DNA from: Akkermansia muciniphila
Lineage (GTDB): Bacteria; Verrucomicrobiota; Verrucomicrobiia; Verrucomicrobiales; Akkermansiaceae
Assembly (NCBI GenBank): GCA_004557455.1
Contig: SFDX01000015.1
Location: 18,375 to 82,374, forward strand
Length of the DNA stretch: 64,000 nt
Reading direction: 5' to 3'
Part shown: positions 42,979 through 51,089 of the stretch, one piece after another
Position numbering within the stretch: the stretch's first letter is position 1
Layout of the letters: each line of letters begins with the position of its first letter
Made by a program: the position numbers and the translations under genes
The notes under the pieces: model-generated
What the model was told of the DNA's origin: nothing
The model's input: only the letters and a program-made list of their open reading frames with translations
Databases searched by the model: none

Positions 42979-45900
42979 ATGCGATTACATTTACCGAAAA
43001 CTCTTCTCGCAGCCGTATTAGCTGCGTGCGCCGCCCTCCCGACTTGGGGCGAGGACTCCGGTACCGCGGTAGATACCACCACATACACTGTTACCGTGGC
43101 CGGTACTACAAAGACATTCAACTCACTGGAAACCGGCTCCGCTCTTCCCACGAACACCCCGGATGCCTTTTGGGTATCCGGGGGTAGGGTGACAGTGAAT
43201 TCAACAAGTCAGACCACCCTCAATGGAATAGATACAGTCATCCTTGCAAACGGTAGCTATACCACCTCGACTGCACCTGAGGAGTCTACGAGTGTAACAT
43301 CTCACCAGCTCTTTCTGGATGGATATGCTTCAGGCGCGGATATTAACATCACTTCAAGCTTGATTGTCGGCTCTGTTGCTCAAGGTGCGGATGAACAAGC
43401 CGCCATTCGCTTTGGGGCTGACGGGGCAAATGCAGTGAAAGTTTCCGGCGATATCAACGTTGCCGACAATTCAAAGTTTGTGGCCGGTGGAACTCGTGCC
43501 GTCATTTCCGGTGGCATTACGGGAGCTGGGAAGACTCTCACACTGAGCAACTTTAATACAGCCGGCTCCTATACCATGCGCGGAGCGGATGGAAAGAGTA
43601 TTGAATTGGGCGGTTTGACCATTTCAGGCGATACATCTGTTACCTTGAACTACGAGACCGCAACCATCGGCACGCTGACTCTCAACTCTACAGCCACGAA
43701 TGCCTTCACCCTGTCCGGCGGCACTACAACCGTATCGACTGTTTCCGGTTCGGGTTCCATTCTCCTCAATGGTGGTACACTGGCTGTTTCTGATACGGGA
43801 GACTTCTCGATTTCCGGAGTAAAGTTTGCCGGAGGAGTCTTGGATGTCTCCTCGGTAACCGGCACTTTGACCGTTGGAGGTACGTGGACGGGAGATTTCG
43901 TTGAAAAAAGTGTCAAGGTGATCAACGCTAACAATGCTACGATAGCCGGCAGCTTAGCAACGTCGCTGAATCCCTCCAGGCTCTTAAACTACATGTACAA
44001 AGCCGGAAACGCCGATGCAGGAGAATCTGCATCATCCGTGTACCGTGTGCGTCGTGAGTTTATCACAGCTACGGCTACTGTCGATTCTACACAAAAGAAT
44101 CGAATTGTCATCGGATCAGTTACGGGGGCTGATGGTTCTACTGAATTCTCCAATGTCGCCCTGAGCGATCTGCTTGCCGGGGATAAGGTGACCATCAATG
44201 GTTTGACCGGCTGGATTGGTCAGAACGGAGCAAATACCATTTTGGCTGATTTGAAATTCACAGGGGAGAATCATATCAACAATGGCAGCTCCGACAATAA
44301 CTGGATTACGTATTCCGGTGCTATCACGGGAGATGGGACATTGAGCTATGAGTGGGCGACCAAGGCTTATACCTATAACTTTAATGGTGATTTGTCCGGA
44401 TTCACCGGCACCATCAGTGACACAACTACACTCAATGTGACCATCGGCGGGACTCCGGCAACGGAAGCGGCCAAGAAGGTCAATGCGACAATCGATATCG
44501 CCGGTGCTCTCACAGTCAATCGCGATGCCACGTTTACCAACACGGTGCAAGCAGGTGGCAATATCAAGGTTACCTCAGGCGTGTTTCGTGTGGAAAAGTC
44601 TGCATCAACCAATGCGCAGTTGGATCTGTCTAATGGAGATACGTCTACGGGCTGTGTTGAGATCGCATCAGGGGCTTCCTTGACTGTCGGAACCAATATC
44701 TGGGGCACATCCAATGATACGTTTGCATCGAAGATTCTTTTGGAGAAGGATGCCAACCTAGTATGGAATGGTTTTACGATCACCGGAAAGACTGCTAAGG
44801 ATGGAGTAGAGACCGGACTCAAATTCGGCGCGAATAATGTGATGCTGTATTCAAACAACAGCACCCATTCTGTCACCAACTCGATCATCACATATACCGG
44901 AACAGATGAGAAGACGCTGTCTTGGCAGCTTGTTGATACGGACCTGAACGTAGAATCGGAATCGGGCACGGTAAACCTGGCCGGCAACTCCATCGGGGGC
45001 AACCTGACTATCAATGCCGGCACGGTCAAGACATCTGCTAACAGCAACAAGGGTGTTGTAGGAGCACATACGGTCACAATCAACGCCGGTGGTACACTGG
45101 AGGCCTTGGGCGTTGATACATTCGGATGGGAGGACGGGCAGAAGTGCATTCAAATCGTCATGGGCGGAACCGCAGATGCCTTAGCGCAGTTGAAGCTTAA
45201 CTCCGGCAATCTTTGGCAAACAACTCTCGGGACGGACGTACTTCTCAAGGGGTATTCAAGCATCGGAGGCAACTCTGCTTTCAAGACAGCGGGCGGCAAG
45301 ATCACGGCTACCGGCACAAACAATGTTATCAGCGCCTCTATGTGTGTGATGGATGATGTCGAGGTCGAGGTGACCGGAAAAGGGGACAAGCTTCAGATTG
45401 ACAATATCCAATACTTCCATAATTTCGATAACGGCAAGGAGTCTTCCGGCACGGTTTCAGTGACCGGCGAAGGCGCACTCAGCGTGGGCGCCGTGACACG
45501 TTCCGCCTTGAAGAACACCGGCAGCGGCTCCGTCGAGGTTACCGGAGCGGTCTCGGATTCGACGATTTCCAACACCGGCAGCGGCTCCGTAACCCTGAGA
45601 GGCACGGCCGACAGCACAACGAAGCTTATCAGCAGTGGCAGCAAGGGCTCATTGACGGCTCAAGGTGTCAGCAGCCTCGCCGAGGTGAAGGCAGAAAACG
45701 GGGGTAGCGTTGCACTTATTGCTGCTGCGGATACATCTGTTTCGGTGGCAGATCTTACCATCGGGACGAATGGTCAAGCCCAGGCCTACACAAGTGAAAT
45801 TGCCTTGGGTACAGTTATCGCCGATAAGGTGAACATCGGGGAGAGTGGTGCCAAGTTCCAAGGTAACCTGGACATCACCGGAGGGTTGACAGTACAGGTT

Positions 45901-46344
45901 GGCTCCAACGGCCAGACCGGGGGGCTGAATATGGCTGCTGCTTTCACTAGTACTGCTACAGGTACTCTTACCTTGGGTTCTGCAACGGGAACGGGGCTTG
46001 AATTGAATCTGTCCTATATTCCCGTGATGACCACGGGTGACACTCTCACACTCTTTTCGGGGGTAGGCAGCGTCCTTTACTACGAGATAATCTCTGCCGA
46101 GACCGGTGGGACAGAGTCTGCCGCTGTGACGTTGAGTGATCCTGCTCCGATTACTCTGACGGCAGACGCTGTTGATGCAAGCAAGGTATTCAATAACGTG
46201 GATTCCGGCTTCTTCACCGTTAAATTCGTCGGCAACAATGTCATTCTGACGGCCTCCTCAAACGTCCCCGAGCCGACGACGGCGACCCTGTCGCTGCTTG
46301 CGCTGATGGGCTTGGCAGCGAGACGTCGCCGCCGCAAGGCATAA
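42979..46344 (+). CDS. Large PEP-CTERM repeat adhesin
   Basis: A 1121-residue surface protein. Signal peptide at 1-24 (MRLHLPKTLLAAVLAACAALPTWG). The long middle (30-1090) is Thr/Ser/Gly/Asn-rich with recurring short beta-strand units (such as LTLNSTATNAFTLSGGTTTV, NTGSGSVEVTG, NTGSGSVTLRG), which suggests a beta-helix passenger like those of autotransporter adhesins; no autotransporter barrel is present. The last 26 residues (VPEPTTATLSLLALMGLAARRRRRKA) are a PEP-CTERM sorting signal. The region has lower GC than its neighbours. A GTG at 42850, 7 nt after the -10, would add 43 residues in frame; the ATG at 42979 is preferred because it gives a normal signal peptide. Confidence 0.8.
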   Translation: MRLHLPKTLLAAVLAACAALPTWGEDSGTAVDTTTYTVTVAGTTKTFNSLETGSALPTNTPDAFWVSGGRVTVNSTSQTTLNGIDTVILANGSYTTSTAPEESTSVTSHQLFLDGYASGADINITSSLIVGSVAQGADEQAAIRFGADGANAVKVSGDINVADNSKFVAGGTRAVISGGITGAGKTLTLSNFNTAGSYTMRGADGKSIELGGLTISGDTSVTLNYETATIGTLTLNSTATNAFTLSGGTTTVSTVSGSGSILLNGGTLAVSDTGDFSISGVKFAGGVLDVSSVTGTLTVGGTWTGDFVEKSVKVINANNATIAGSLATSLNPSRLLNYMYKAGNADAGESASSVYRVRREFITATATVDSTQKNRIVIGSVTGADGSTEFSNVALSDLLAGDKVTINGLTGWIGQNGANTILADLKFTGENHINNGSSDNNWITYSGAITGDGTLSYEWATKAYTYNFNGDLSGFTGTISDTTTLNVTIGGTPATEAAKKVNATIDIAGALTVNRDATFTNTVQAGGNIKVTSGVFRVEKSASTNAQLDLSNGDTSTGCVEIASGASLTVGTNIWGTSNDTFASKILLEKDANLVWNGFTITGKTAKDGVETGLKFGANNVMLYSNNSTHSVTNSIITYTGTDEKTLSWQLVDTDLNVESESGTVNLAGNSIGGNLTINAGTVKTSANSNKGVVGAHTVTINAGGTLEALGVDTFGWEDGQKCIQIVMGGTADALAQLKLNSGNLWQTTLGTDVLLKGYSSIGGNSAFKTAGGKITATGTNNVISASMCVMDDVEVEVTGKGDKLQIDNIQYFHNFDNGKESSGTVSVTGEGALSVGAVTRSALKNTGSGSVEVTGAVSDSTISNTGSGSVTLRGTADSTTKLISSGSKGSLTAQGVSSLAEVKAENGGSVALIAAADTSVSVADLTIGTNGQAQAYTSEIALGTVIADKVNIGESGAKFQGNLDITGGLTVQVGSNGQTGGLNMAAAFTSTATGTLTLGSATGTGLELNLSYIPVMTTGDTLTLFSGVGSVLYYEIISAETGGTESAAVTLSDPAPITLTADAVDASKVFNNVDSGFFTVKFVGNNVILTASSNVPEPTTATLSLLALMGLAARRRRRKA

Positions 46345-46360
46345 CAGATATGGTACGAAT

Positions 46361-46399
46361 GGGGCGTCTGTGATCTTGTAGTTTCGGCACAGGCGCCCC
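46361..46399 (+). terminator. First hairpin after the adhesin gene
   Basis: GGGGCG and CTGTG pair with CACAG and GCGCCCC around one or two mismatches. Confidence 0.5.
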
Positions 46400-46400
46400 G

Positions 46401-46443
46401 GACGGCGCGCTCCCGATGGCTTCCGGGGGGCGCGTCGTTTTTT
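46401..46443 (+). terminator. Rho-independent terminator of the adhesin gene
   Basis: A GC-rich stem (GACGGCGCGCTCCC with the matching GGGGGGCGCGTCG) followed by TTTTTT. Confidence 0.8.
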
Positions 46444-46454
46444 ACAAAAACCTC

Positions 46455-46640
46455 ATTCCACGGATTGCGCAATTGCCGCAACATCCATGCCGAGCTTGGT
46501 GCAGACTACATACCGCCGGGGTAGTAGGCCCTTTAGTTGTTTTAACAATTTTCTCCGACTTCCGACCATAAACTTGCTCGAAGTCTTGCCGAAGCTTCGA
46601 AGGCCAATCAGTCTCCGAAAATTCCCTTCATTCCGCGGTT
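46455..46640. repeat. 192-bp inverted-repeat element, decayed copy 2
   Basis: The right half is close to the other copies (CCGAGCTTGGTGCAGACTAC, GTAGTAGGCC, GAAGTCTTGCCGAAG, AGGCCAATCAG, then TCCGAAAATTCCCTTCATTC). The left arm is eroded beyond pairing, so the left border is approximate. A further 50 bp to the right (about 46641-46690, GTGAAGTTTCGCA) also match the sequence after copy 3. Confidence 0.65.
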
Positions 46641-46733
46641 CAGCATCCTCTCACGCTCTCACATCCCGGCGGCGTGAAGTTTCGCACCACCTTTTGCGCG
46701 GCAGGTATTTTACGGAGATGGCGGCTTTTTTCC

Positions 46734-46762
46734 TCGCCAAGGGGCGCGGAGGGTGGTAGACT
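46734..46762 (+). promoter_or_regulatory. Leaderless promoter of yggS
   Basis: A weak -35 (TCGCCA), 17 bp, TAGACT; the -10 ends 6 nt before the ATG. Confidence 0.45.
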
Positions 46763-46768
46763 GGGGGC

Positions 46769-47476
46769 ATGTACATACAGGATCAACTCCGTGAAATTCG
46801 CGCGGCGATAGCCGAGGCCGAGGCTCGGGCCGGGCGGGCTGCCGGTTCCGTTTCTTTGCTTGCTGTCAGTAAAACCTTCCCGGCGGAGGATGTGCGACAG
46901 GCCTACGATGACGGGCAGCGCCTGTTCGGCGAGAACCGCCTGCAGGAGGCCATGGAGAAGATGCCCGCTCTGCCGTCGGATTGCCGTTGGCACCTCATCG
47001 GGCCGCTGCAGCGCAACAAGGTGCGCAAGGCTTTGGAGCAGGGGCTCGAGCTCATCGAAGCCGTGGACAGTCTGCGCTTGGCGGAGACCATCTCGCGCAT
47101 CGCCGGGGAGCTGGGATGTACCGCTCGTATTTTGTTGGAGGTAAACATCGACGCCGAGCCCACCAAACACGGCTTCCGCCCGGAGGAGTTGGAGGAGCTC
47201 TGGCCGCAACTCACGGCCCTGCCGTTCTTGGAGATACGCGGGCTGATGTGCATCCCGGCCCCCGCCCCCACGCCGGAGGGCTCACGCCCCGCCTTCCGCG
47301 CCCTGCGCCTGCTGGCCGAGCAACTCCGCGCCCGCGGCCCGCTGCCCCTCCCGGAGCTCTCCATGGGCATGAGCCACGACTTCCCCATCGCCGTGGAGGA
47401 AGGCGCCACCATCGTCCGAGTTGGCTCCGCCATTTTCGGCAAGCGCAGCTACCCCACCCCGCCTCCTACGGCCTGA
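46769..47476 (+). CDS. yggS: YggS-family PLP homeostasis protein
   Basis: A 235-residue alanine-racemase-fold protein that carries pyridoxal 5'-phosphate and keeps the free cofactor level in balance. VSKTF with the PLP Lys (K35), FGENRLQEAMEK, WHLIGPLQRNK, GLMCIPAP and LSMGMSHDFPIAVEEGATIVRVGSAIFG are the family blocks; all are present. It is monocistronic or the first gene before the GT39 protein (52 bp gap). The start lies 6 nt after the -10. Confidence 0.93.
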   Translation: MYIQDQLREIRAAIAEAEARAGRAAGSVSLLAVSKTFPAEDVRQAYDDGQRLFGENRLQEAMEKMPALPSDCRWHLIGPLQRNKVRKALEQGLELIEAVDSLRLAETISRIAGELGCTARILLEVNIDAEPTKHGFRPEELEELWPQLTALPFLEIRGLMCIPAPAPTPEGSRPAFRALRLLAEQLRARGPLPLPELSMGMSHDFPIAVEEGATIVRVGSAIFGKRSYPTPPPTA

Positions 47477-47528
47477 TGCTGAAAAAGATTGAACGCCCCG
47501 CGCCCGCCCGGTGTCCAACAGGCAGACT

Positions 47529-49673
47529 ATGGACACATGGGCTTATTGCGTCCGGCGGCTTGCCCCCTTCCTGCTGGTTTATCTGGTTTATGAGGCGGTG
47601 GAGGTGGCTGCGTTGGCGTTGCTGCATGGGAGTGAAGAGCTGTGCAGCCTGCGGAGTGTTGTTTGTTTGGCGGAGGGTACACTCGCCTCGTTCTGTTTTT
47701 GCGTGCTGCCGTATGTGCTGTACTTGGCCGCACTGCCCCGGGACTTCCACGGAGGCCGGGCCGACCGAGGTGTCACGCAGGGGCTGTTCCTGTTGTTCTG
47801 CATTGTGAACGCGCTGGAAGAGTTGTCGGAGGTGCTCTCCGGCGATACCTTCAGCCTGCTCAGCGAGACCCTCTTCCTGCGTCCCAAGGAGGCGTGGCAA
47901 AGCATCTGTTCTCTGCCGTATGTGTTGCCCGGCCTCGCATCGGTACTCGCGGTGGTAGCGGGCACCTACGTGCTGATGCGCCGGCGATTGGTGGGCACCT
48001 CTCCGGCCCCCGGACCCATGGCGCGGTACGTAGCCGCCGGTGTTGTGACTTGTGCCGGGTTTCTACTTCTGCAAGCCACGGGAGACATGCAGGCAAGTGC
48101 CCCGGTGGCGGAGCTGTATCAGGACGGACTCCTCACCCTCTTCGGCGGGATTTTTGCCTTCACCAACGTACCGAACCTCTCTGTTATTTTCGGTCCGCCC
48201 TGCTTGGCCGCCGGGCTGTTGGGGCTTCTGGTCGCAGTTCTGTGGCGCGCGAATGCCCCGAGAGTGGAGAAACTCCGCCTACTTGCCATCGGCCCCGGGG
48301 CGTACGACCGGGCACTTGCGACCTTCCTGCTGCTCATCATGGCAGTGCGTCTCGTCTCGCTGCAAATGTACCCCCTCATGGACACCACGGAGGCGCGCTA
48401 CGGCGACATGGCCCGCATGATGGTGGAGACCGGCAACTGGCTGCAACCGCAGTTTGACTACGGCGTCCCGTTCTGGGGCAAGCCTCCGCTCTCCTTCTGG
48501 GCCTCCGCCGCAAGCATGCGGCTGCTCGGCATCAGTGAATTCGCCGCCCGACTGGCCCCCTTCCTCTGCACCCTGTGCATCGGAGCCTGCTTCCTGTTAT
48601 GGCCCTTCCCGCAGCGGGGATGCCGACAGGCTGCGGCGGCCTGTGTGTTCCTGCTCACCTGCGGCATCGGCTTCGTGGCCTCCGGTGCGGTGATGACAGA
48701 TGCCTACCTGGCCCTGGGGGTGACCCTCAGCATGGTTGCCTTCTACCGAGCCGTGGCATTCCCCGCCGGCAGTCGGCTCGCAGGCTACCTCTTCTTCCTC
48801 GGACTGGCCATCGGACTACTCAGCAAAGGCCCCCTCGCGCTTGTACTCTGCGGCCTGCCCCTGGGGATCTGGACCCTGCGTCAGCGCATGTTCTGCCTCG
48901 TGTGGCAGCGAATCCCATGGCTCACGGGCACGGTGCTGATGCTCCTGCTCACCGTGCCTTGGTATCTGGCAGCCGAACAAGCCACTCCGGGCTTCTTGGA
49001 GTACTTCATCATCGGCGAGCACTTTCAACGCTTCCTCGTCAAGGGATGGACGGGGGACCTGTACGGCTCCGGGCATGCGCGCGCCCTCGGCACCATATGG
49101 TTATATGCGGTGGAAATGTTCTTACCCTGGACCCTGCTGCTGCCCCTGCTGCTCCACCGCCGACAGCCGGAGCCACAAGACCGACTCCCCGGGGAGCGCT
49201 CTTACCTCTGGTTCTGGGGACTTGCGCCGCTCCTCTTCTTCACCTGCGCCCGCAACGTGCTGCCCGCCTATGTGCTGCCGGGCATCCCTGCCTTCTGCCT
49301 GTTGCTGGCCCGCGAGCTGCACCACCGCGCCGCCGAGCGACCCGCTGTGCGCAACCTCGTTTTCATCTCCCTCCCCGCCGTCCTCATTGCCCTCCTCTTC
49401 CTCGTGGGGCACGGCTTCGATCACATCCGCTTCCGATGCGACCGCGATCTCCTGCGGTCCCTCCCCGACGATGCCACGGTCTATTACGCCGCAGGCAAAC
49501 CGACCTACTCCGCCCGATTCTACACCGCCGGGCGCGCCCGCTCTCTCATCCTTTCCCCGAACGCACTGCCCGCCCCCTCCTACCTCGTCACCCCCGCCTC
49601 TGCTTCCTCACCCGGCCCCGACTGGCATCCGATCTCCCGCAATTACCGCCACGTTTTGTGGGAGAGAAAATGA
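47529..49673 (+). CDS. GT39/ArnT-like glycosyltransferase with an extra N-terminal membrane domain
   Basis: A 714-residue polytopic protein. The part from about residue 255 is a GT-C enzyme of the PMT/ArnT group: YPLMDTTEARYGDMARMMVETGNWLQPQFDYGVPFWGKPPLSFW carries the first-loop acidic residues and the substrate tunnel; a C-terminal RFYTAGRARSLIL part follows. It should move a sugar from a polyprenyl phosphate to lipid A or another envelope acceptor. The first 250 residues add six or so membrane helices (FLLVYLVYEAVEVAALALL, LASFCFCVLPYVLYLAAL) not usual in ArnT; their origin is not recognised. An upstream in-frame GTG (47511) is possible. Confidence 0.78.
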   Translation: MDTWAYCVRRLAPFLLVYLVYEAVEVAALALLHGSEELCSLRSVVCLAEGTLASFCFCVLPYVLYLAALPRDFHGGRADRGVTQGLFLLFCIVNALEELSEVLSGDTFSLLSETLFLRPKEAWQSICSLPYVLPGLASVLAVVAGTYVLMRRRLVGTSPAPGPMARYVAAGVVTCAGFLLLQATGDMQASAPVAELYQDGLLTLFGGIFAFTNVPNLSVIFGPPCLAAGLLGLLVAVLWRANAPRVEKLRLLAIGPGAYDRALATFLLLIMAVRLVSLQMYPLMDTTEARYGDMARMMVETGNWLQPQFDYGVPFWGKPPLSFWASAASMRLLGISEFAARLAPFLCTLCIGACFLLWPFPQRGCRQAAAACVFLLTCGIGFVASGAVMTDAYLALGVTLSMVAFYRAVAFPAGSRLAGYLFFLGLAIGLLSKGPLALVLCGLPLGIWTLRQRMFCLVWQRIPWLTGTVLMLLLTVPWYLAAEQATPGFLEYFIIGEHFQRFLVKGWTGDLYGSGHARALGTIWLYAVEMFLPWTLLLPLLLHRRQPEPQDRLPGERSYLWFWGLAPLLFFTCARNVLPAYVLPGIPAFCLLLARELHHRAAERPAVRNLVFISLPAVLIALLFLVGHGFDHIRFRCDRDLLRSLPDDATVYYAAGKPTYSARFYTAGRARSLILSPNALPAPSYLVTPASASSPGPDWHPISRNYRHVLWERK

Positions 49674-49807
49674 ATATTGCGCTTGAAAATCCACCGCGGG
49701 CACTCTCTTTTTCTCGGGCCGGATTCTCTTCGACCCCGCCTGCCTGAAAACAGACGGCGGCTTGGATGGATGAAGGTTGCGAAGGGTAGATTTTGACGCG
49801 GTCGGGG

Positions 49808-49836
49808 TTGCAAAAGGAGGGGCCGGGTGGTATAAT
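49808..49836 (+). promoter_or_regulatory. Promoter and ribosome binding site of map
   Basis: TTGCAA, 17 bp, TATAAT, the most canonical -10 of the window. AAGGAG (49843-49848) follows, 8 bp before the ATG. Confidence 0.75.
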
Positions 49837-49856
49837 GGGGGAAAGGAGATAAGACG

Positions 49857-50651
49857 ATGGCAGATAAAATACCTGTACGCAACCCGAGTGAGATTGCAAA
49901 GCTGAGGAAGGCGGGGGAGGTTTCCGCCCGGATTTTGATGGAGCTGATGCCGCTGGTGAAGCCCGGCGTGACGACGGGGGAGATCGACCGCTACGCGGCG
50001 GAGCTCTTCGCGCGCGAGAAGTGCGGCAATGCCTTCTTCGGCTACTGTGGGTATCCGGGCCAACTCTGCATCTCCGTGAACGAGGAGGTGGTGCACGGCA
50101 TCGGCGGCAGTCGCGTGCTGCGGGAGGGCGACATCGTGAGCCTGGACGCCGGTGCCATCGTGGACGGCTGGTACGGAGACAATGCCATGACCGTGCCCGT
50201 GGGCAAGGTGAGCGAGGACGCAGCGCGACTGTTGGCCGTGACGGAGGAGGCCCTCTTCCGCGCGATTGAGCAGGCGCGCCAAGGTAACTCGCTGGCCGAT
50301 GTCTGCGGCGCGGTAGAGGACTTCGTGAAGCCCTTCGGCTTCGGAATCGTGCGCGAGTACGTGGGTCACGGCGTGGGTCGCCACCTGCACGAGGAACCGC
50401 AGATCCCCAACTACCGCCCCCATTACCCGCTGCCCCGCCTCAAGCGCGGCATGATCCTGGCCATCGAACCCATGATCACCCTCGGCAGCTACAAGGTGAA
50501 GGTGCTGAAGGACAAGTGGACCGCTGTGACGACGGACGGCAGCATGGCGGCGCACTTCGAACACACCGTTGCCGTCGGCAGCCACGGCGGGGACATCCTC
50601 ACCGAACGCCCCCGCATCGCCCTCCCGGAGCAGCTCGGCATCACCCTGTAA
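49857..50651 (+). CDS. map: Methionine aminopeptidase, type I
   Basis: A 264-residue enzyme that removes the N-terminal Met of new proteins. The five metal ligands fall at the same numbers as in the E. coli enzyme: D97 (SLDAGA), D108 (GDNA), H171 (GHGVGR), E204 (AIEPM) and E235 (HFEHT); the substrate-side His is H80. There is no N-terminal zinc-finger extension. It has a full promoter and a Shine-Dalgarno sequence, unlike most genes here. Confidence 0.97.
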   Translation: MADKIPVRNPSEIAKLRKAGEVSARILMELMPLVKPGVTTGEIDRYAAELFAREKCGNAFFGYCGYPGQLCISVNEEVVHGIGGSRVLREGDIVSLDAGAIVDGWYGDNAMTVPVGKVSEDAARLLAVTEEALFRAIEQARQGNSLADVCGAVEDFVKPFGFGIVREYVGHGVGRHLHEEPQIPNYRPHYPLPRLKRGMILAIEPMITLGSYKVKVLKDKWTAVTTDGSMAAHFEHTVAVGSHGGDILTERPRIALPEQLGITL

Positions 50652-50759
50652 CATCGGAGGGGTAGGCCTATGGGATTACACGGCTTTGAAGGATACAGAG
50701 CCGTGCGAAGCTGGGGTGTGGCTACACACCGCCGTGGCCATCGTGGCCGAGTGGGTGCT

Positions 50760-50951
50760 GACCGCGGAATGAAAGGAATTTTGGGAGAGTTTGAGTCATG
50801 CTTAGCATGGCACAAACTTCATGCCGCCGGGATAGTAGGGGCCTTTGCTTTTTTGATAAAATTCTGAAGCGCCCACCATGAATTTGCCCCGACGTCTTGC
50901 CGAAGTTCCGCAGGCCAATCAGCTTCCGAAAATTCCTTTCATTCCGCGGTC
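50760..50951. repeat. 192-bp inverted-repeat element, copy 3
   Basis: Exactly the same length as copy 1. Left arm GACCGCGGAATGAAAGGAAT, right arm its reverse complement with one or two changes. The interior is alignable along its whole length. Upstream (about 50680-50710) there is also a small CACGGCT...AGCCGTG hairpin that may belong to map. Confidence 0.78.
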
Positions 50952-51031
50952 CGCTTCCTCTTGCGCTCTATTATCATGGTGGGGTGAAGTTTCGCATCCC
51001 TCGCTCTGTTTGGCTTCGTGGGGTAGGGGGT

Positions 51032-51062
51032 AAAAAGCCGCCGCCGGGGGGCCGGCGACGGC
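51032..51062 (-). terminator. Terminator of the RND efflux operon
   Basis: On the minus strand GCCG-T-CGCCGG pairs with CCGGCGGCGGC, followed by TTTTT. Confidence 0.75.
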
Positions 51063-51089
51063 GAACTCAACCCAATGCAGAAAGAGGGG

